A stretch of DNA of 64,000 nt from Halosaccharopolyspora lacisalsi (GTDB taxonomy: Bacteria > Actinomycetota > Actinomycetes > Mycobacteriales > Pseudonocardiaceae). Both the position numbers and the translations under genes were made by a program. Shown here piece by piece: positions 17,334 to 27,483 of this stretch (within the stretch, counting starts at the first letter, position 1; each line of letters begins with the position of its first letter). The stretch lies in assembly GCF_014137975.1 (NCBI RefSeq), contig NZ_JACGWZ010000006.1, positions 360,324 to 424,323 of the forward strand, read 5' to 3'. The notes beneath the pieces are model-generated. The model ran no database searches. It was not told where the DNA came from and was given only the letters and a program-made list of their open reading frames with translations.

Positions 17334-17711
17334 TCAGTCGCGTCGGCGTGTGAACCAGAGCGTGCCGCCGAGGAGGAGTATCACGAGCAGCCAGGCCTGC
17401 TTGGCCACGACGGCCAGGACCAGCACCATGGTGACCAGGCAGATCCCGAGGACGAGCTGACCCGAGGGCTTCGACCCCGAGGACCTCGGCGCCGGGGCCG
17501 CATCCGCCGGGCGTGGTTCGGGCAGATCGTCGAACAACGCTCGGATGTCGGACTCGTACTGGGACACGGCAACCCGCTCACAGCGGTGGTCGAACTCCGC
17601 GACATCGAGCCGACCGGCGGACATGTGCTCGCCGAGCAGCGTGATCGCACGCTCCCGTTCCGGGTGGCCGACCCGCAAATCCCGACCTCGCCCCTTGCTC
17701 ACCCCGTCCAT
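17334..17711 (-). CDS. DUF1707 domain membrane protein
   Basis: A 125-residue protein with an N-terminal DUF1707 (SHOCT-like) domain: DLRVGHPERERAITLLGEH, then GRLDVAEFDHRCERV, a short linker and two C-terminal hydrophobic segments (VLGICLVTMVLVLAVVA and WLLVILLLGGTLWF) ending in a basic RRRD. The family is of unknown function. The ATG at 17711 puts the conserved RVGHPERE near the N-terminus as usual. Confidence 0.8.
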   Translation of the reverse strand: MDGVSKGRGRDLRVGHPERERAITLLGEHMSAGRLDVAEFDHRCERVAVSQYESDIRALFDDLPEPRPADAAPAPRSSGSKPSGQLVLGICLVTMVLVLAVVAKQAWLLVILLLGGTLWFTRRRD

Positions 17712-17838
17712 CCTAGTGGCCACCGCGCCGGAATGGCACGGGTCGGCAGCGCCACTTGCTTTTTCGGGCGGGTTGTTCCGTCCCGAAACGCCGGTGCCGA
17801 GACAGCCCCCGAAGAGGTAACCACCCATCCTTGTCGGA

Positions 17839-17872
17839 TGGTTACCCGGTTTCGCGCGAAACCGGGTAACCA
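17839..17872. terminator. 34-nt perfect palindrome with TTTCGCGCGAAA core
   Basis: A perfect inverted repeat centred on TTTCGCGCGAAA, flanked by GGTTACCCGG and its complement, lies just after the accA3 stop codon. The preceding GGTAACC and GGATGG bases (from about 17817) could pair alternatively with its left arm. Probably the accA3 terminator. Confidence 0.6.
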
Positions 17873-17889
17873 CATCGTCGGAGAGTCGT

Positions 17890-19686
17890 TCAGTCGGTGA
17901 TGTCGCAGAGGGTTGTTCCCTGGCTGAGGCTGTCGCCGGGTTGGGCCTTGAGGCCGCTGATGGTGCCGGACTTGTGGGCGTTGACGGGGTTTTCCATCTT
18001 CATGGCTTCCAGCACCAGGATCTGGTCCCCGGCTTCGACGTGGTCGCCGTCGGAAGCGGTGATCTTGACGACGGTGCCCTGCATGGGAGCGGTGACGGCG
18101 TTGCCGGACGCCGCGGCCCCGCCGCCACCGGTGTTGCGCTTGCGCGGCTTGGCCGCGCCACCACCGCCGCCGGCAGGTGCGGGAGCGGCGAGCTCGGCGG
18201 GCAGGCTGACCTCCATGCGCCGGCCACCGACCTCGACGGTGATCTGCTGGCGCGGCTCGGCCTCCTCGGGCGGGGTGGGGCCGGGGTGCGGCTCGATGGT
18301 GTTGTCGAACTCGGTCTCGATCCAGCGGGTGTGCACGGTGAACGACTCGGCGCCGGAGTCGGCGGCGAAGGCCGGGTCCTCGACGATGGCCCGGTGGAAC
18401 GGCAGCACGGTGGCCAGGCCGTCCACCCGCATCTCGGCCAGCACGCGCCGCGACCGCTGCAACGCCTGCCCGCGGCTGTCACCGGTGACGATCACCTTGG
18501 CCAGCAGCGAGTCGAACTGACCACCGATGACGGTGCCGGACTCCACTCCGGCGTCGATGCGCACCCCGGGGCCGGCCGGCCAGTTGAGCCGTTCCACGGT
18601 GCCCGGGGTGGGCAGGAAACCGCGCCCGGCGTCCTCGCCGTTGATGCGGAACTCGATGGAGTGCCCCCGCGGGGCGGGATCACTCGTGTAGGCCAGCTCG
18701 TCGCCCTCGGCGATGCGGAACTGCTGGCGGACCAGGTCGATGCCGGTGGTTTCCTCCGAAACCGGGTGCTCGACCTGCAGTCGGGTGTTGACCTCGAGGA
18801 ACGAGATCGTGCCGTCGTTGCCGACGAGGAACTCCACCGTTCCGGCCCCGGAGTAGCCGGCCTCGGCGCAGATCGCTCTGGACGCGCTGTGGATCCGTTC
18901 ACGCTGATCGTCGGACAGGAACGGGGCGGGGGCCTCCTCGACCAGTTTCTGGTGCCGCCGCTGCAGTGAGCAGTCCCGCGTGCCCACCACGGTCACGGTG
19001 CCGTGCTGGTCGGCCAGCACCTGGGCCTCCACGTGCCGGGGACGGTCCAGGTAGCGCTCCACGAAGCACTCGCCGCGGCCGAAGGCGCCCTCGGCCTCGC
19101 GCACCGCGGAGTCGAACAGCTCGGGGATCTCCTCCATCGTGCGGGCGACCTTCAGCCCGCGGCCACCCCCGCCGAACGCGGCCTTGATCGCCACCGGCAA
19201 GCCGTGCTCGGAGGCGAAGGAGACCACCTCGTCGGCGCTGCCCACCGGGTCATGGGTGCCCGGCACCAACGGTGCTCCGGCCCGGGTGGCGATGTGCCGG
19301 GCGGTGACCTTGTCACCCAGGTCCCGGATCGCCTGCGGCGCCGGACCGATCCACACCAGCCCCGCGTCCAGCACGGCCTGGGCGAAGTCGGCGTTCTCCG
19401 ACAGGAACCCGTAACCCGGGTGCACCGCGTCCGCCCCCGCGCGCTTGGCCGTCGCGATCACCTTGTCGATGTCCAGGTACGAGTCGGCCGCGGTGGCACC
19501 GCCCAGTGCGAACGCCTCGTCGGCCAGCCGCACGAACGGGGCCTCGGCATCCGGTTCGGCGTACACCGCCACGCTGCCGATTCCCTCGTCGGCACAGGCC
19601 CGCATCACCCGCACCGCGATCTCACCACGATTCGCCACCAACACCTTGCGCAGCCGTACGCTCGTGGTGGAGTTCTGCTCGGGCAC
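17890..19686 (-). CDS. accA3: Acyl-CoA carboxylase alpha subunit (biotin carboxylase + BCCP)
   Basis: A 598-residue fusion subunit of the actinobacterial acetyl/propionyl-CoA carboxylase. Residues about 12-460 are the biotin carboxylase ATP-grasp domain ([47 protein letters not shown]), which carboxylates biotin with bicarbonate and ATP. After a glycine/alanine-rich linker the C-terminal 75 residues form the biotin carrier domain with the biotinylated lysine in [11 protein letters not shown]. It works with the carboxyltransferase (accD) and epsilon subunit further on. It precedes malonyl- and methylmalonyl-CoA supply for lipid synthesis. Confidence 0.93.
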   Translation of the reverse strand: MPEQNSTTSVRLRKVLVANRGEIAVRVMRACADEGIGSVAVYAEPDAEAPFVRLADEAFALGGATAADSYLDIDKVIATAKRAGADAVHPGYGFLSENADFAQAVLDAGLVWIGPAPQAIRDLGDKVTARHIATRAGAPLVPGTHDPVGSADEVVSFASEHGLPVAIKAAFGGGGRGLKVARTMEEIPELFDSAVREAEGAFGRGECFVERYLDRPRHVEAQVLADQHGTVTVVGTRDCSLQRRHQKLVEEAPAPFLSDDQRERIHSASRAICAEAGYSGAGTVEFLVGNDGTISFLEVNTRLQVEHPVSEETTGIDLVRQQFRIAEGDELAYTSDPAPRGHSIEFRINGEDAGRGFLPTPGTVERLNWPAGPGVRIDAGVESGTVIGGQFDSLLAKVIVTGDSRGQALQRSRRVLAEMRVDGLATVLPFHRAIVEDPAFAADSGAESFTVHTRWIETEFDNTIEPHPGPTPPEEAEPRQQITVEVGGRRMEVSLPAELAAPAPAGGGGGAAKPRKRNTGGGGAAASGNAVTAPMQGTVVKITASDGDHVEAGDQILVLEAMKMENPVNAHKSGTISGLKAQPGDSLSQGTTLCDITD

Positions 19687-19757
19687 CCCGTACCTCCTGT
19701 AACGACACCGACGACACCTCAGAGTCTAGGCGTTCGTCCTGCTCGATTGGTCAGTAG

Positions 19758-21156
19758 TCACCCGTGGGCCGTTTCCGGGACCGCTTCGTCGGTGTTGTCG
19801 GAGGACTCACCCGGGGCGGGCTCGTCGTCATCGTCCGAGAGCAGTGGCGGAGCGCTCGGGGTGGCCAGCCGCTCGTCGTCGAGGATCCCCTCGCCCCGCG
19901 CCACGATGAGCGGAACGGCGATCTGGCCGCCCACGTTGGTCATGGTCCGCATCATGTTCAGGATCGGATCGATGGCGTAGACGATCGCGATGCCGGTGGC
20001 GATCACCGAGGGGGGGAAAGCCCAGCGCCCCGACGGTCAGCGTCAGCATGGTGAACCAGCCGGTGACCCCGGCTGTGGCGATCGCGCCGAAAACGGCCAC
20101 GAAGATGATCGTCAGGTACTGCACGACGCCGAGCTGGATGCCGAACATGTTCGCGATGAAGATCGCCGCCAGTGCCGGGTACACCGACGCGCAGCCGTCC
20201 ATCTTGGTGGTCGTGCCCAGCGGGACGGCGAAGTTCGCGTAGGCGGGCTTCGCCCCGAGGTTCACGGTCGTCTGGCGGGTCAGGGGCAGGGTCGCGCCCG
20301 AGGAGCCGGAGGCGAACGCGAACTGCAGCGCGGTCCAGGACTTGCCGAAGTACTTCGTCGGGCTCACCTTGGCCACGAACCGCAGCAGCAGCGGGTAGAC
20401 CACGAACAGCACGAGTGCGCACCCGAGGAAGACCGCGGCGGCGAACACGAACAGCGGGCCGAGGAACCGGTTGCCGTAGGAGGCCACGGCGTTGCCGATG
20501 AGTCCGAGAATGCCCAGCGGGGCCAGTCGGATGATCCAGCCGAGCACCCGCTGGATGATCTCGAAGGCGGAGCGGTTGAAGTCGACGAACGGCTTGGCCT
20601 TGTCACCGAGGCTGTAGGCGGCCGCTCCGACGATCAGCGAGATGAACACCACCTGCAGGGTCTCCCCCTCGGAGAACGCCTTGAACAGGTTCTCCGGGAC
20701 CAGGCCGGTGATCAGGTCGAGCCAGGAGCCGCTGCTCATGTCGTCGACCGCGGTGACGTTGTCCCGCGTGGGGCTGACGTCGAGGCCCTGGCCCGCTCGC
20801 GACACGATGCCGATGAGCAGTCCGATCGACACCGCGATCAGCGAGGTGACGGCGAACCACAGGGCCGTCTTACCGCCGAGCCGTGCCGCCGTTCGTCCCC
20901 CGCCGAGGGAGCGCAGGCTGTCGATGCCGACCACGATCGCCGTGAAGATCAGCGGCAGCACCATGAAGGTCAGCAGGTTGGTGAAGGTCGAGCCGACGGT
21001 GTCCAGTGTCGTGATCAGCCATCGCGCGTCGGTTCGTCCGGCGATCCAACCCACCAGGGCTCCGACGAAGAGCGAGGCCAGCACGGCCACGGCGAAGATC
21101 TTCGGGTTGAAGCGAAAGCGGGATCTGCGTGCGGGTGCCGGTTGAGCTTCGGACAC
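19758..21156 (-). pseudogene. Dicarboxylate/amino acid:cation symporter, frameshifted as written
   Basis: An SDF-family (DAACS) symporter of about 465 residues, importing C4-dicarboxylates or glutamate with cations through eight helices and two hairpins. The N-terminal 385 residues are intact, including the SSGATLPLT hairpin serine motif and the CASVYPALAAIF segment. At a run of seven Gs (20010-20016 on plus; C7 in the gene) the frame breaks: six Cs would read FPPSVIATGIAIVYAIDPI and continue through NMMRTMTNVGGQIA to an acidic tail ending at 19758. As written the frame runs on into basic nonsense to 19828. This is either a sequencing error or a slippage mutation. Confidence 0.85.
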
Positions 21157-21383
21157 GGGGTTCTCCCGGAAGTCGATGAACTACGGCGCTTCGGTGACGC
21201 CGTGGGGCAGGAGTCGTCGTCCGGCGAGAGTCGCCGGTAACTCACCCACGACAGACACAACTGGCCTGCCGTCGCAGATCGACGTGCAGGCGTCGTGTCA
21301 GGTACCGATCAGCTCCCATAGCGGTTCCGAGCAACCGCGGCGGAGTTCACTTTCTTCCCGGTGAAACCGAATTGTGTTCTCGT

Positions 21384-22025
21384 TCACTCGGACGCCGGAG
21401 CGGTGGAGGTCGTCCACAGCGACACCGCGCTCACGTTGACCCGGGCCAGCAGCTTGCGGGTCAGGGGCAGGCTGATCCCGATCACGCTGGAGGGATCGCC
21501 GTCGACTCCCTCGACGAACCAGCCACCGAGGCCGTCGAGGGTGAACCCCCCGGCCACGGCCAGCGGCTCCCCGCTGGCCAGGTAGGTGTCCAACTCGGCC
21601 TCGGTCGGCTCGCCGAAGCGCACGGTGGTCGTCAGGTGGTCACGAGCACGCTCGACGACCACTCCGCCACGCATCCGCAGGACGACGTGGCCGGTGAGCA
21701 ACTCACCGCTTCCCCCGGCCATCTCCCGCCAGCGGCGCCGGGCCACCTCGGCGGTGGCGGGTTTGCCCACGACCTCCCCGCCGGTCGACAGCATCGAGTC
21801 GCAGCCCACGACCACCGCGTCCGGGTGCTCGGTGGCCACGGCAGCGGCGACGGCATCGGCCTTGCTCTCGGCCAGGGTGGTGACCAGCTCCGCGGGAGTG
21901 GGGTCGGTCAGCGTCGCCGTCACGGCGTCCTCGTCGACTCCCGAGACCCGAACCACCGGGTCGACACCGGCGGAGCGCAGCACGGACAGGCGGGCGGGCG
22001 AGGCTGAAGCCAGGACGAAGCGCAT
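21384..22025 (-). CDS. maf: Maf-like nucleoside triphosphate pyrophosphatase
   Basis: A 213-residue Maf/YceF protein that hydrolyses non-canonical or canonical nucleoside triphosphates to the monophosphate and pyrophosphate. The N-terminal LASASPARLSVLRSAG is the family signature; the catalytic region reads VVVGCDSML, followed by GKPATAEVARRRW and SGELLTGHVVL. The maf-accE-accD-birA order is kept in mycobacteria, although here pabB and a small gene intervene. Confidence 0.9.
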   Translation of the reverse strand: MRFVLASASPARLSVLRSAGVDPVVRVSGVDEDAVTATLTDPTPAELVTTLAESKADAVAAAVATEHPDAVVVGCDSMLSTGGEVVGKPATAEVARRRWREMAGGSGELLTGHVVLRMRGGVVVERARDHLTTTVRFGEPTEAELDTYLASGEPLAVAGGFTLDGLGGWFVEGVDGDPSSVIGISLPLTRKLLARVNVSAVSLWTTSTAPASE

Positions 22026-22067
22026 CCGACGACTGTAGCGAGTCGCCGCGGTGCCGAGTCGTGGCGG

Positions 22068-22073
22068 CATACT
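22068..22073 (+). promoter_or_regulatory. -10 element, leaderless pabB transcript
   Basis: CATACT followed after 6 nt by the pabB GTG; no ribosome binding site is present. Confidence 0.45.
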
Positions 22074-22079
22074 GGGTAC

Positions 22080-23360
22080 GTGCGTGTTTTTGTTCGACCG
22101 ATCAGCGGCAGCGCGGCCGCCGAGCGAGTACTGCGGCGACTCGCCTCCCGGGCGCGTCGCCGTGGTCTGCCGCCACCGGCGGCCCTGACGGGGGACTGGT
22201 TCGGTGGTGGCGCCGTGCTCGCCCCGTCCGTGACCGTGCCCCCCGCCGAAGCCGACGCGTTCACCACGCTCGACGATCTCCCGGACGTGGCGGGGCCGCC
22301 CGGTGCGGTCGGGGGTGGCTGGATCGGATACCTGGGATACGGGCTGACCGACCCCGGCAGGTTTCCCCGGGAACGGGAGCTGCCGCGCGCGGCGTGGGGA
22401 TGGGCCGACCACGTGTTGCGGCGCGACGCGGAAGGGCAGTGGTGGTTCGAGGCGCTGGGCGCGGAGGAACCGCCGCACGAGCTGTTCGTGGAGCTCGGCG
22501 AGCTGGTGGGGGCAGTCGACGAGGAGCCACCGTCGTGGGAGGTCGGTCCGTTGTCCCGGCCCGACCGCGAAACGCATCACAAGGCGGTGCACGGCTGCGT
22601 CGAGGAAATCGCGGCGGGCGAGATATTCCAGGCCAACATCTGCAGCCGGTTCTCGCTACCGTTCGACGGAGCTCCGCTGGACTTGTTCGCGGTGGGCAGC
22701 GAACGCCTGCGGCCCGCGCGTGCGGCCTACGTCGCGGGGGACTGGGGTGCGGTGGCGTCGCTGTCCCCGGAGATGTTCCTGTCCCGGAACGGCTCCGTCG
22801 TCCGCAGCAGTCCGATCAAGGGCACGACACCCCGCAGAGGAGCCTGCGACGAAGGGAACCGCGAGGTGCTGCGGCAGTCCACCAAGGACGTGGCCGAGAA
22901 CGTGATGATCGTCGACATGGCCCGCAACGACCTGGGACGGGTGGCTCGGATCGGCCGCGTCACCACGCCACGCCTCCTCGAAGTGCAGCCCCACCCGGGC
23001 GTGTGGCACCTGGTTTCCGAGGTCCGTGCCGAGGTCGCGGACTCGGTGCCGACCTCCGGGGTGCTGGAGGCGACCTTTCCGCCCGCCTCGGTCACGGGGG
23101 CGCCGAAGGTGCGTGCGCTGGAGGTCATCGCCGACGTGGAGACCGAGCCGCGCGAGGTGTACTGCGGCGCGGTGGGAATGGCCTCACCGGTGGGGGGCAC
23201 CGAGCTCAACGTGGCCATTCGCACGCTGGAGTACTCCGGCGGCGTCCTGCGCTTCGGAGTCGGCGGCGGCATCACGGCCGACTCCGAAGCCGAGCAGGAG
23301 TGGCAGGAGTGCCTGACCAAGGCGGCGCCACTGCTTTCCCTGCTGGAGTCGTCCGGCTGA
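22080..23360 (+). CDS. pabB: Aminodeoxychorismate synthase component I (PabB-like)
   Basis: A 426-residue chorismate-utilising enzyme converting chorismate and ammonia to 4-amino-4-deoxychorismate for folate synthesis. The motif PIKGTTPRR has the lysine typical of PabB (TrpE has PIAGT). KDVAENVMIVDMARNDLGRV and VTGAPKVRALEVI are the shared chorismate-binding blocks. A poorly conserved N-terminal domain of about 170 residues precedes it. No glutamine amidotransferase or lyase partner lies nearby. A chorismate enzyme of a specialised pathway cannot be fully excluded. Confidence 0.82.
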   Translation: MRVFVRPISGSAAAERVLRRLASRARRRGLPPPAALTGDWFGGGAVLAPSVTVPPAEADAFTTLDDLPDVAGPPGAVGGGWIGYLGYGLTDPGRFPRERELPRAAWGWADHVLRRDAEGQWWFEALGAEEPPHELFVELGELVGAVDEEPPSWEVGPLSRPDRETHHKAVHGCVEEIAAGEIFQANICSRFSLPFDGAPLDLFAVGSERLRPARAAYVAGDWGAVASLSPEMFLSRNGSVVRSSPIKGTTPRRGACDEGNREVLRQSTKDVAENVMIVDMARNDLGRVARIGRVTTPRLLEVQPHPGVWHLVSEVRAEVADSVPTSGVLEATFPPASVTGAPKVRALEVIADVETEPREVYCGAVGMASPVGGTELNVAIRTLEYSGGVLRFGVGGGITADSEAEQEWQECLTKAAPLLSLLESSG

Positions 23361-23569
23361 TCAGGACCCCTCGTGGGCTCGGTAATCCGACCGTCTCGAT
23401 CCGATCACGTCCGGGGCCGCTGCTTTCCGCGCGGCGAAGATGAAGGCATGGACGACGACGTGAGGTCCGGACCCGGTGACGGGGGAGTCGGAGCCACCGG
23501 GGCCGACGAGTCACCCCGGTGGGCAGGAGGTTGCCGACGCCGGTCCACCTCCCCGGGGCGCGCGCCGCG

Positions 23570-23785
23570 ATGACCGCGTTCTTCTGGTACCTCGCCGTGC
23601 TGGTCCCGATTCCTGTCGGGTGGGTGCTCTACGCCGTCGTCACCGGCGATGGACCACCGTGTTCCGGCGTGTTCGGCTGCACGACCGGGGCCCTGCGCGG
23701 TGTGGTGTTCGTCTTGCTCGTCGAGCCGTTCTACCTGTTCATCGCGTCGCCATCCCTGCTGCTGCCCGTCGGGTCACGTTTCTGA
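23570..23785 (+). CDS. Small membrane protein, possibly frameshifted
   Basis: A 71-residue frame (start MTAFFWYLAVLVPIPVGWVL) with two hydrophobic segments. Its ATG overlaps by ATGA the stop of a 41-codon frame at 23448-23573 that has a purine-rich ribosome binding site. Just after its stop another frame continues with membrane-like and ordinary sequence (RRVTFLIVLGFGGVHDPVKV, then ATLAGVASVVVPMVVPYRV) as far as about 23935, so a one-base shift near 23775 may have split a longer protein. Family not recognised. Confidence 0.4.
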   Translation: MTAFFWYLAVLVPIPVGWVLYAVVTGDGPPCSGVFGCTTGALRGVVFVLLVEPFYLFIASPSLLLPVGSRF

Positions 23786-23932
23786 TCGTCCTCGGTTTCG
23801 GCGGGGTGCACGACCCCGTCAAAGTCGGCAGGCTGGCCACGTTGGCGGGCGTGGCGAGCGTCGTCGTCCCGATGGTCGTGCCCTACCGGGTGTACGGCTG
23901 GTGGCGCCGACCCGCAGCGGAAACGGTGCGGG

Positions 23933-24184
23933 TCAGATCGGCAGCGCCGAGGAGCGCCACCCGTTCGGTCCGGGCCGCAGCGGCCGCCTGCCGCCCGGGT
24001 AGCGCAGCGAAGCCGCGCGGTCGGCCCACATAGACAGCCCGCTGTCGCGTTCCGGCTCACCCGCGTTCGACGCCGCCACGGCGGCCAGCGCCGTGGTCAG
24101 AGCCGCGATCTCGGCGTCGTCCGGGCTGCCGCGGACGACGCGCAGCACGGGACGGGCGGGTTCGTCGGCGTGCTCGTCAGTCAA
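23933..24184 (-). CDS. accE: Acyl-CoA carboxylase epsilon subunit
   Basis: An 83-residue protein matching the small epsilon subunit that stabilises actinobacterial acyl-CoA carboxylase complexes. The conserved block PVLRVVRGSPDDAEIAALTTAL is near the N-terminus, followed by a variable linker and a C-terminal tail rich in Trp, Arg and Pro (SMWADRAASLR, GPNGWRSSALP). The start is TTG at 24184, supported by AAGGAG about 6 nt upstream. It follows accD by 73 nt on the same strand, the usual accD-accE order. Confidence 0.88.
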   Translation of the reverse strand: MTDEHADEPARPVLRVVRGSPDDAEIAALTTALAAVAASNAGEPERDSGLSMWADRAASLRYPGGRRPLRPGPNGWRSSALPI

Positions 24185-24257
24185 GGAGATCTCCTTCGGA
24201 TTCGTTCGCAGAGGAGGATGCGGGCGCCGGGGCCGCCCCGGCGCCCACCACTGACGC

Positions 24258-25895
24258 TTACAGCGGGATGTTGCCGTGCTTCTTCGCGGGCCGGCTGTCG
24301 CGCTTGGTGCGCAACATGCGCAGTGAGCGGGCGAGCTGGCCGCGAGTGTGGGAGGGCGGGATCACCGAGTCGACGTAGCCGCGTTCGGCGGCCACGTAGG
24401 GATTGGTCAGGGTGTCCTCGTAATCCTGCTGCAACTGCGCGCGCAGGGCCTCGACGTCCTCGCCGCGTTCGGCGGCCTCGGACAGCTGGCGCCGGTAGAG
24501 GATGTTGGTCGCTCCCTGCGCCCCCATCACCGCGATCTGGGCGGTGGGCCAGGCCAGGTTGATGTCGGCGCCCAGGTGCTTGGACCCCATCACGTCGTAG
24601 GCACCGCCGTAGGCCTTGCGGGTGATGACGGTGACCAGCGGGACGGTGGCCTCGGCGTAGGCGTACAGCAGCTTGGCCCCGCGCCGGATGATGCCGTTCC
24701 ACTCCTGGTCGGTACCGGGCAGGAACCCGGGCACGTCGACGAAGGTCAGCACGGGGATGTTGAACGCGTCGCAGGTGCGCACGAAGCGCGCGGCCTTTTC
24801 GCTGGCGTCGATGTCCAGGGTGCCGGCCAGCTGGGTGGGCTGGTTGGCCACGACCCCGACGCTGTGGCCCTCGACCCGGCCGTATCCGACCACGATGTTC
24901 GGTGCGAACAGGCTGGAGACCTCCAGGAACTCGCCGTCGTCGAGAACCCGGTTGAGCACCTCGTGAATGTCGTAGGGCTGGTTCGGCGAGTCCGGAACCA
25001 GGGTGTCCAGCTCGCGGTCGGCGTCGGTGACCGCATCGGCCACGGCCCCGGACTCGATCTCGGCGTCGAAGACCGGCGGCTCGGAGAGGTTGTTGACCGG
25101 CAGGAAGGACAGCAACTCCTGGACGTAGGAGATCGCGTCCTGCTCGTCGGTGGCCATGTAGTGCGCGTTTCCCGATTTGGAGTTGTGGGTGCGCGCGCCG
25201 CCGAGCTCCTCGAAGCTGACGTCCTCGCCGGTGACGGTTTTGATCACGTCCGGCCCGGTGATGAACATGTGCGAGGTCTCGTCGACCATGACGGTGAAGT
25301 CGGTGATAGCCGGGGAGTACACCGCCCCGCCCGCGCACGGACCCATGATCAGCGAGATCTGCGGGATCACGCCGGAGGCGTGGGTGTTGCGCTTGAAGAT
25401 CTCGGCGTAGAGCCCGAGGGCGGCCACGCCCTCCTGGATGCGCGCTCCGCCGGAGTCGTTGATGCCGATCAGCGGGCAGCCGGTCTTCAGGGCCAGGTCC
25501 ATCACCTTGACGATCTTCTCGCCGAAGACCTCGCCCAGGCTGCCGCCGAAGACGGTGAAGTCCTGGCTGAACACGCACACCTGCCGCCCGTCGACGGTGC
25601 CGTAGCCGGTGACCACCCCGTCGCCGTAGGGGCGGGTCTGCTCCATCCCGAAGTTCGTCGAGCGGTGCCGGGCGTGCTCGTCGAGCTCGACGAACGAACC
25701 GGCGTCCAGCAGCACGTCGATGCGTTCCCGGGCCGTCTTCTTGCCCTTGGCGTGCTGTTTGTCCACCGCGCGCTGCGAACCCGCGTGCACGGCCTCGTCG
25801 TTCCGCCGGTACAGGTCTGCCAGTTTGCCCGCGGTGGTGTGGATGTCCGGCTCGCCGGCGGGCGGCTCGCCAATCGGCTCAGACGCACTACTCAT
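24258..25895 (-). CDS. accD5: Acyl-CoA (propionyl/acetyl) carboxylase beta subunit
   Basis: A 545-residue carboxyltransferase subunit moving CO2 from biotin to acetyl- or propionyl-CoA, giving malonyl- or methylmalonyl-CoA. Two crotonase-like halves are visible; [12 protein letters not shown] and [12 protein letters not shown] lie in the first, [20 protein letters not shown] and [16 protein letters not shown] [12 protein letters not shown] in the second with [12 protein letters not shown]. The C-terminus [20 protein letters not shown] is typical. Placement next to accE, birA and maf parallels accD5 of mycobacteria; substrate preference is inferred from that. Confidence 0.92.
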   Translation of the reverse strand: MSSASEPIGEPPAGEPDIHTTAGKLADLYRRNDEAVHAGSQRAVDKQHAKGKKTARERIDVLLDAGSFVELDEHARHRSTNFGMEQTRPYGDGVVTGYGTVDGRQVCVFSQDFTVFGGSLGEVFGEKIVKVMDLALKTGCPLIGINDSGGARIQEGVAALGLYAEIFKRNTHASGVIPQISLIMGPCAGGAVYSPAITDFTVMVDETSHMFITGPDVIKTVTGEDVSFEELGGARTHNSKSGNAHYMATDEQDAISYVQELLSFLPVNNLSEPPVFDAEIESGAVADAVTDADRELDTLVPDSPNQPYDIHEVLNRVLDDGEFLEVSSLFAPNIVVGYGRVEGHSVGVVANQPTQLAGTLDIDASEKAARFVRTCDAFNIPVLTFVDVPGFLPGTDQEWNGIIRRGAKLLYAYAEATVPLVTVITRKAYGGAYDVMGSKHLGADINLAWPTAQIAVMGAQGATNILYRRQLSEAAERGEDVEALRAQLQQDYEDTLTNPYVAAERGYVDSVIPPSHTRGQLARSLRMLRTKRDSRPAKKHGNIPL

Positions 25896-26043
25896 ACCCG
25901 GTACCCTAGCCAGCGCCGTCGGCGAGATCGCAGCTGACGGTGGTGAGCTGCCTCACTCCTCCGGGGTGGCCTTCCGCGCCGACGGTCTCCTCCCTCTCGT
26001 CACCAGCACCCCAGGTCGTCGCGGGCCGGTCCACGTCGTTTCG

Positions 26044-26049
26044 TACTCT
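26044..26049 (+). promoter_or_regulatory. -10 element, leaderless birA transcript
   Basis: TACTCT followed after 6 nt by the birA GTG. Confidence 0.5.
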
Positions 26050-26055
26050 GACGGG

Positions 26056-26892
26056 GTGACCACCATTCCGACTCCCCTGGACACCGGCTGGTTGCGTAGC
26101 CGGCTGGTCGAGAACGGCCCCTACTCCGCGCTGGACGTGGTGACCGTGACGGGCTCGACCAACACCGACCTGGTCGAGCGCGCCGACACCGCGCGGGACC
26201 GCACGGTGCTCATCGCCGAGGAGCAGCAGACCGGCCGGGGCCGGTTGCAGCGGAGCTGGGTGTCCCCGCGCTACTACGGACTGCACGTGAGCGTGCTGCT
26301 CAGGCCCTCGGAGATCCCGCGTTCGGAGCTGGGGTGGCTACCGCTGATCGCCGGTGTGGCGTTGGCCGAGACGGTACAGAGCGTCACCGGGCTGCCCGCC
26401 GGACTGAAATGGCCGAACGACCTGCTGCTCGGTTCCGGAACCCACTGGTGCAAGGCGGCGGGCATCCTCGCCGAGGGGGCGGACACCTCGGGGGGAATGG
26501 CGATCGTGCTGGGGATCGGCGTCAATGTGCACCACGGTCCGCAGGAGCTGCCGCAGCCCAAGGGGGGACTCCCGCCCACGTCGCTGGCCGCGCAGGGGGC
26601 CTCGGTGGATCGTGCGGAGTTCGTCTCCGAGCTGCTCACCTCCTTCGCCGGGATCGACGACCTGTGGCGGAGTCACCGGGGTGACGTGGTCGGCAACGAC
26701 CTGCTCGATCGTTACCAGCGGTTGTGTGCCACTCTCGGCGAGCAGGTGCGGGTGGACTTCGGTGACGACGATCCGCTGGCCGGTACCGCCGCGCGGATCG
26801 ACGCGGGGGGTCGCCTGGTGGTGCGCGGGGCGGACGGTGCCTCCACCCCGGTGGCGGCGGGAGACGTGAAGCACCTGCGCCCGTCGGAGTGA
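26056..26892 (+). CDS. birA: Biotin-[acetyl-CoA carboxylase] ligase
   Basis: A 278-residue class I biotin protein ligase that activates biotin with ATP and attaches it to the carrier lysine of AccA3. It lacks the N-terminal DNA-binding domain of E. coli BirA. Motifs: VTGSTNTDLVE, the biotinyl-AMP loop QQTGRGRLQRSW, the KWPNDLLL segment and GIGVNVHH. The C-terminal SH3-like domain ends VAAGDVKHLRP. It lies divergent to accD, 160 nt away, so the enzyme and its target are physically linked. Confidence 0.93.
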   Translation: MTTIPTPLDTGWLRSRLVENGPYSALDVVTVTGSTNTDLVERADTARDRTVLIAEEQQTGRGRLQRSWVSPRYYGLHVSVLLRPSEIPRSELGWLPLIAGVALAETVQSVTGLPAGLKWPNDLLLGSGTHWCKAAGILAEGADTSGGMAIVLGIGVNVHHGPQELPQPKGGLPPTSLAAQGASVDRAEFVSELLTSFAGIDDLWRSHRGDVVGNDLLDRYQRLCATLGEQVRVDFGDDDPLAGTAARIDAGGRLVVRGADGASTPVAAGDVKHLRPSE

Positions 26893-26964
26893 CCACGGCG
26901 CCCGACCCGCCGCGGGTGTGGCCGGTACCGTGATCGATGTCCTGCGACGGCGGAGGAGGGTCCG

Positions 26965-27483
26965 GTGGCTTATCCCGACGAGTTGCTCGGTGAGGACGAG
27001 TCCGTGGTGGTGCACCACCACCCGCACTGGAAGATGCTCGTCTTCCCGATCCTGGTGTTTCTCGTCGTGGTCGGCGGCGGCACGTACCTGGCCGCTCTCG
27101 CCGAGGCGACGTCCTGGCGGGTGATCGTCTGGAGCGCGCTCGGCGTCGTGGGCGGATTCCTGATCATCTGGTTCACCCTCGCCCCGCTGTTCCGGTGGCG
27201 GACGACGCACTACGTCGTGACCACGCAGCGCTTCATGGTGCGCGAGGGCGTGTTCACCCGGAGCGGAGTGGACATTCCGATGGCCCGGATCAACAGCGTC
27301 CGCTTCCGGCACGGCATCGTCGACCGGATCCTCGGCAGCGGGACCCTCATCGTGGAGTCCGCCGCCGACGAACCGCTGGAGTTCGACGACATTCCCGGGG
27401 TGGAGCAGGTGCACTCGTTGCTGTATCGCGAGATCGACGGCGCCACCGACTGGACGGAATCGCGCCGGGAGGGAGAGCGCTGA
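26965..27483 (+). CDS. PH domain-containing membrane protein
   Basis: A 172-residue protein with two adjacent membrane helices (LVFPILVFLVVVGGGTYLAAL and VIVWSALGVVGGFLIIWFTL) followed by a bacterial PH-like (bPH2/YdbS) domain: TTHYVVTTQRFMVREGVFTR, DIPMARINSVRFRHGIVDRI, GTLIVESAADEP. Function unknown; the counterpart Rv3278c also follows birA in mycobacteria. GGAGGAGGG precedes the GTG start. Its stop overlaps the start of the next gene (TGATG). Confidence 0.85.
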   Translation: MAYPDELLGEDESVVVHHHPHWKMLVFPILVFLVVVGGGTYLAALAEATSWRVIVWSALGVVGGFLIIWFTLAPLFRWRTTHYVVTTQRFMVREGVFTRSGVDIPMARINSVRFRHGIVDRILGSGTLIVESAADEPLEFDDIPGVEQVHSLLYREIDGATDWTESRREGER

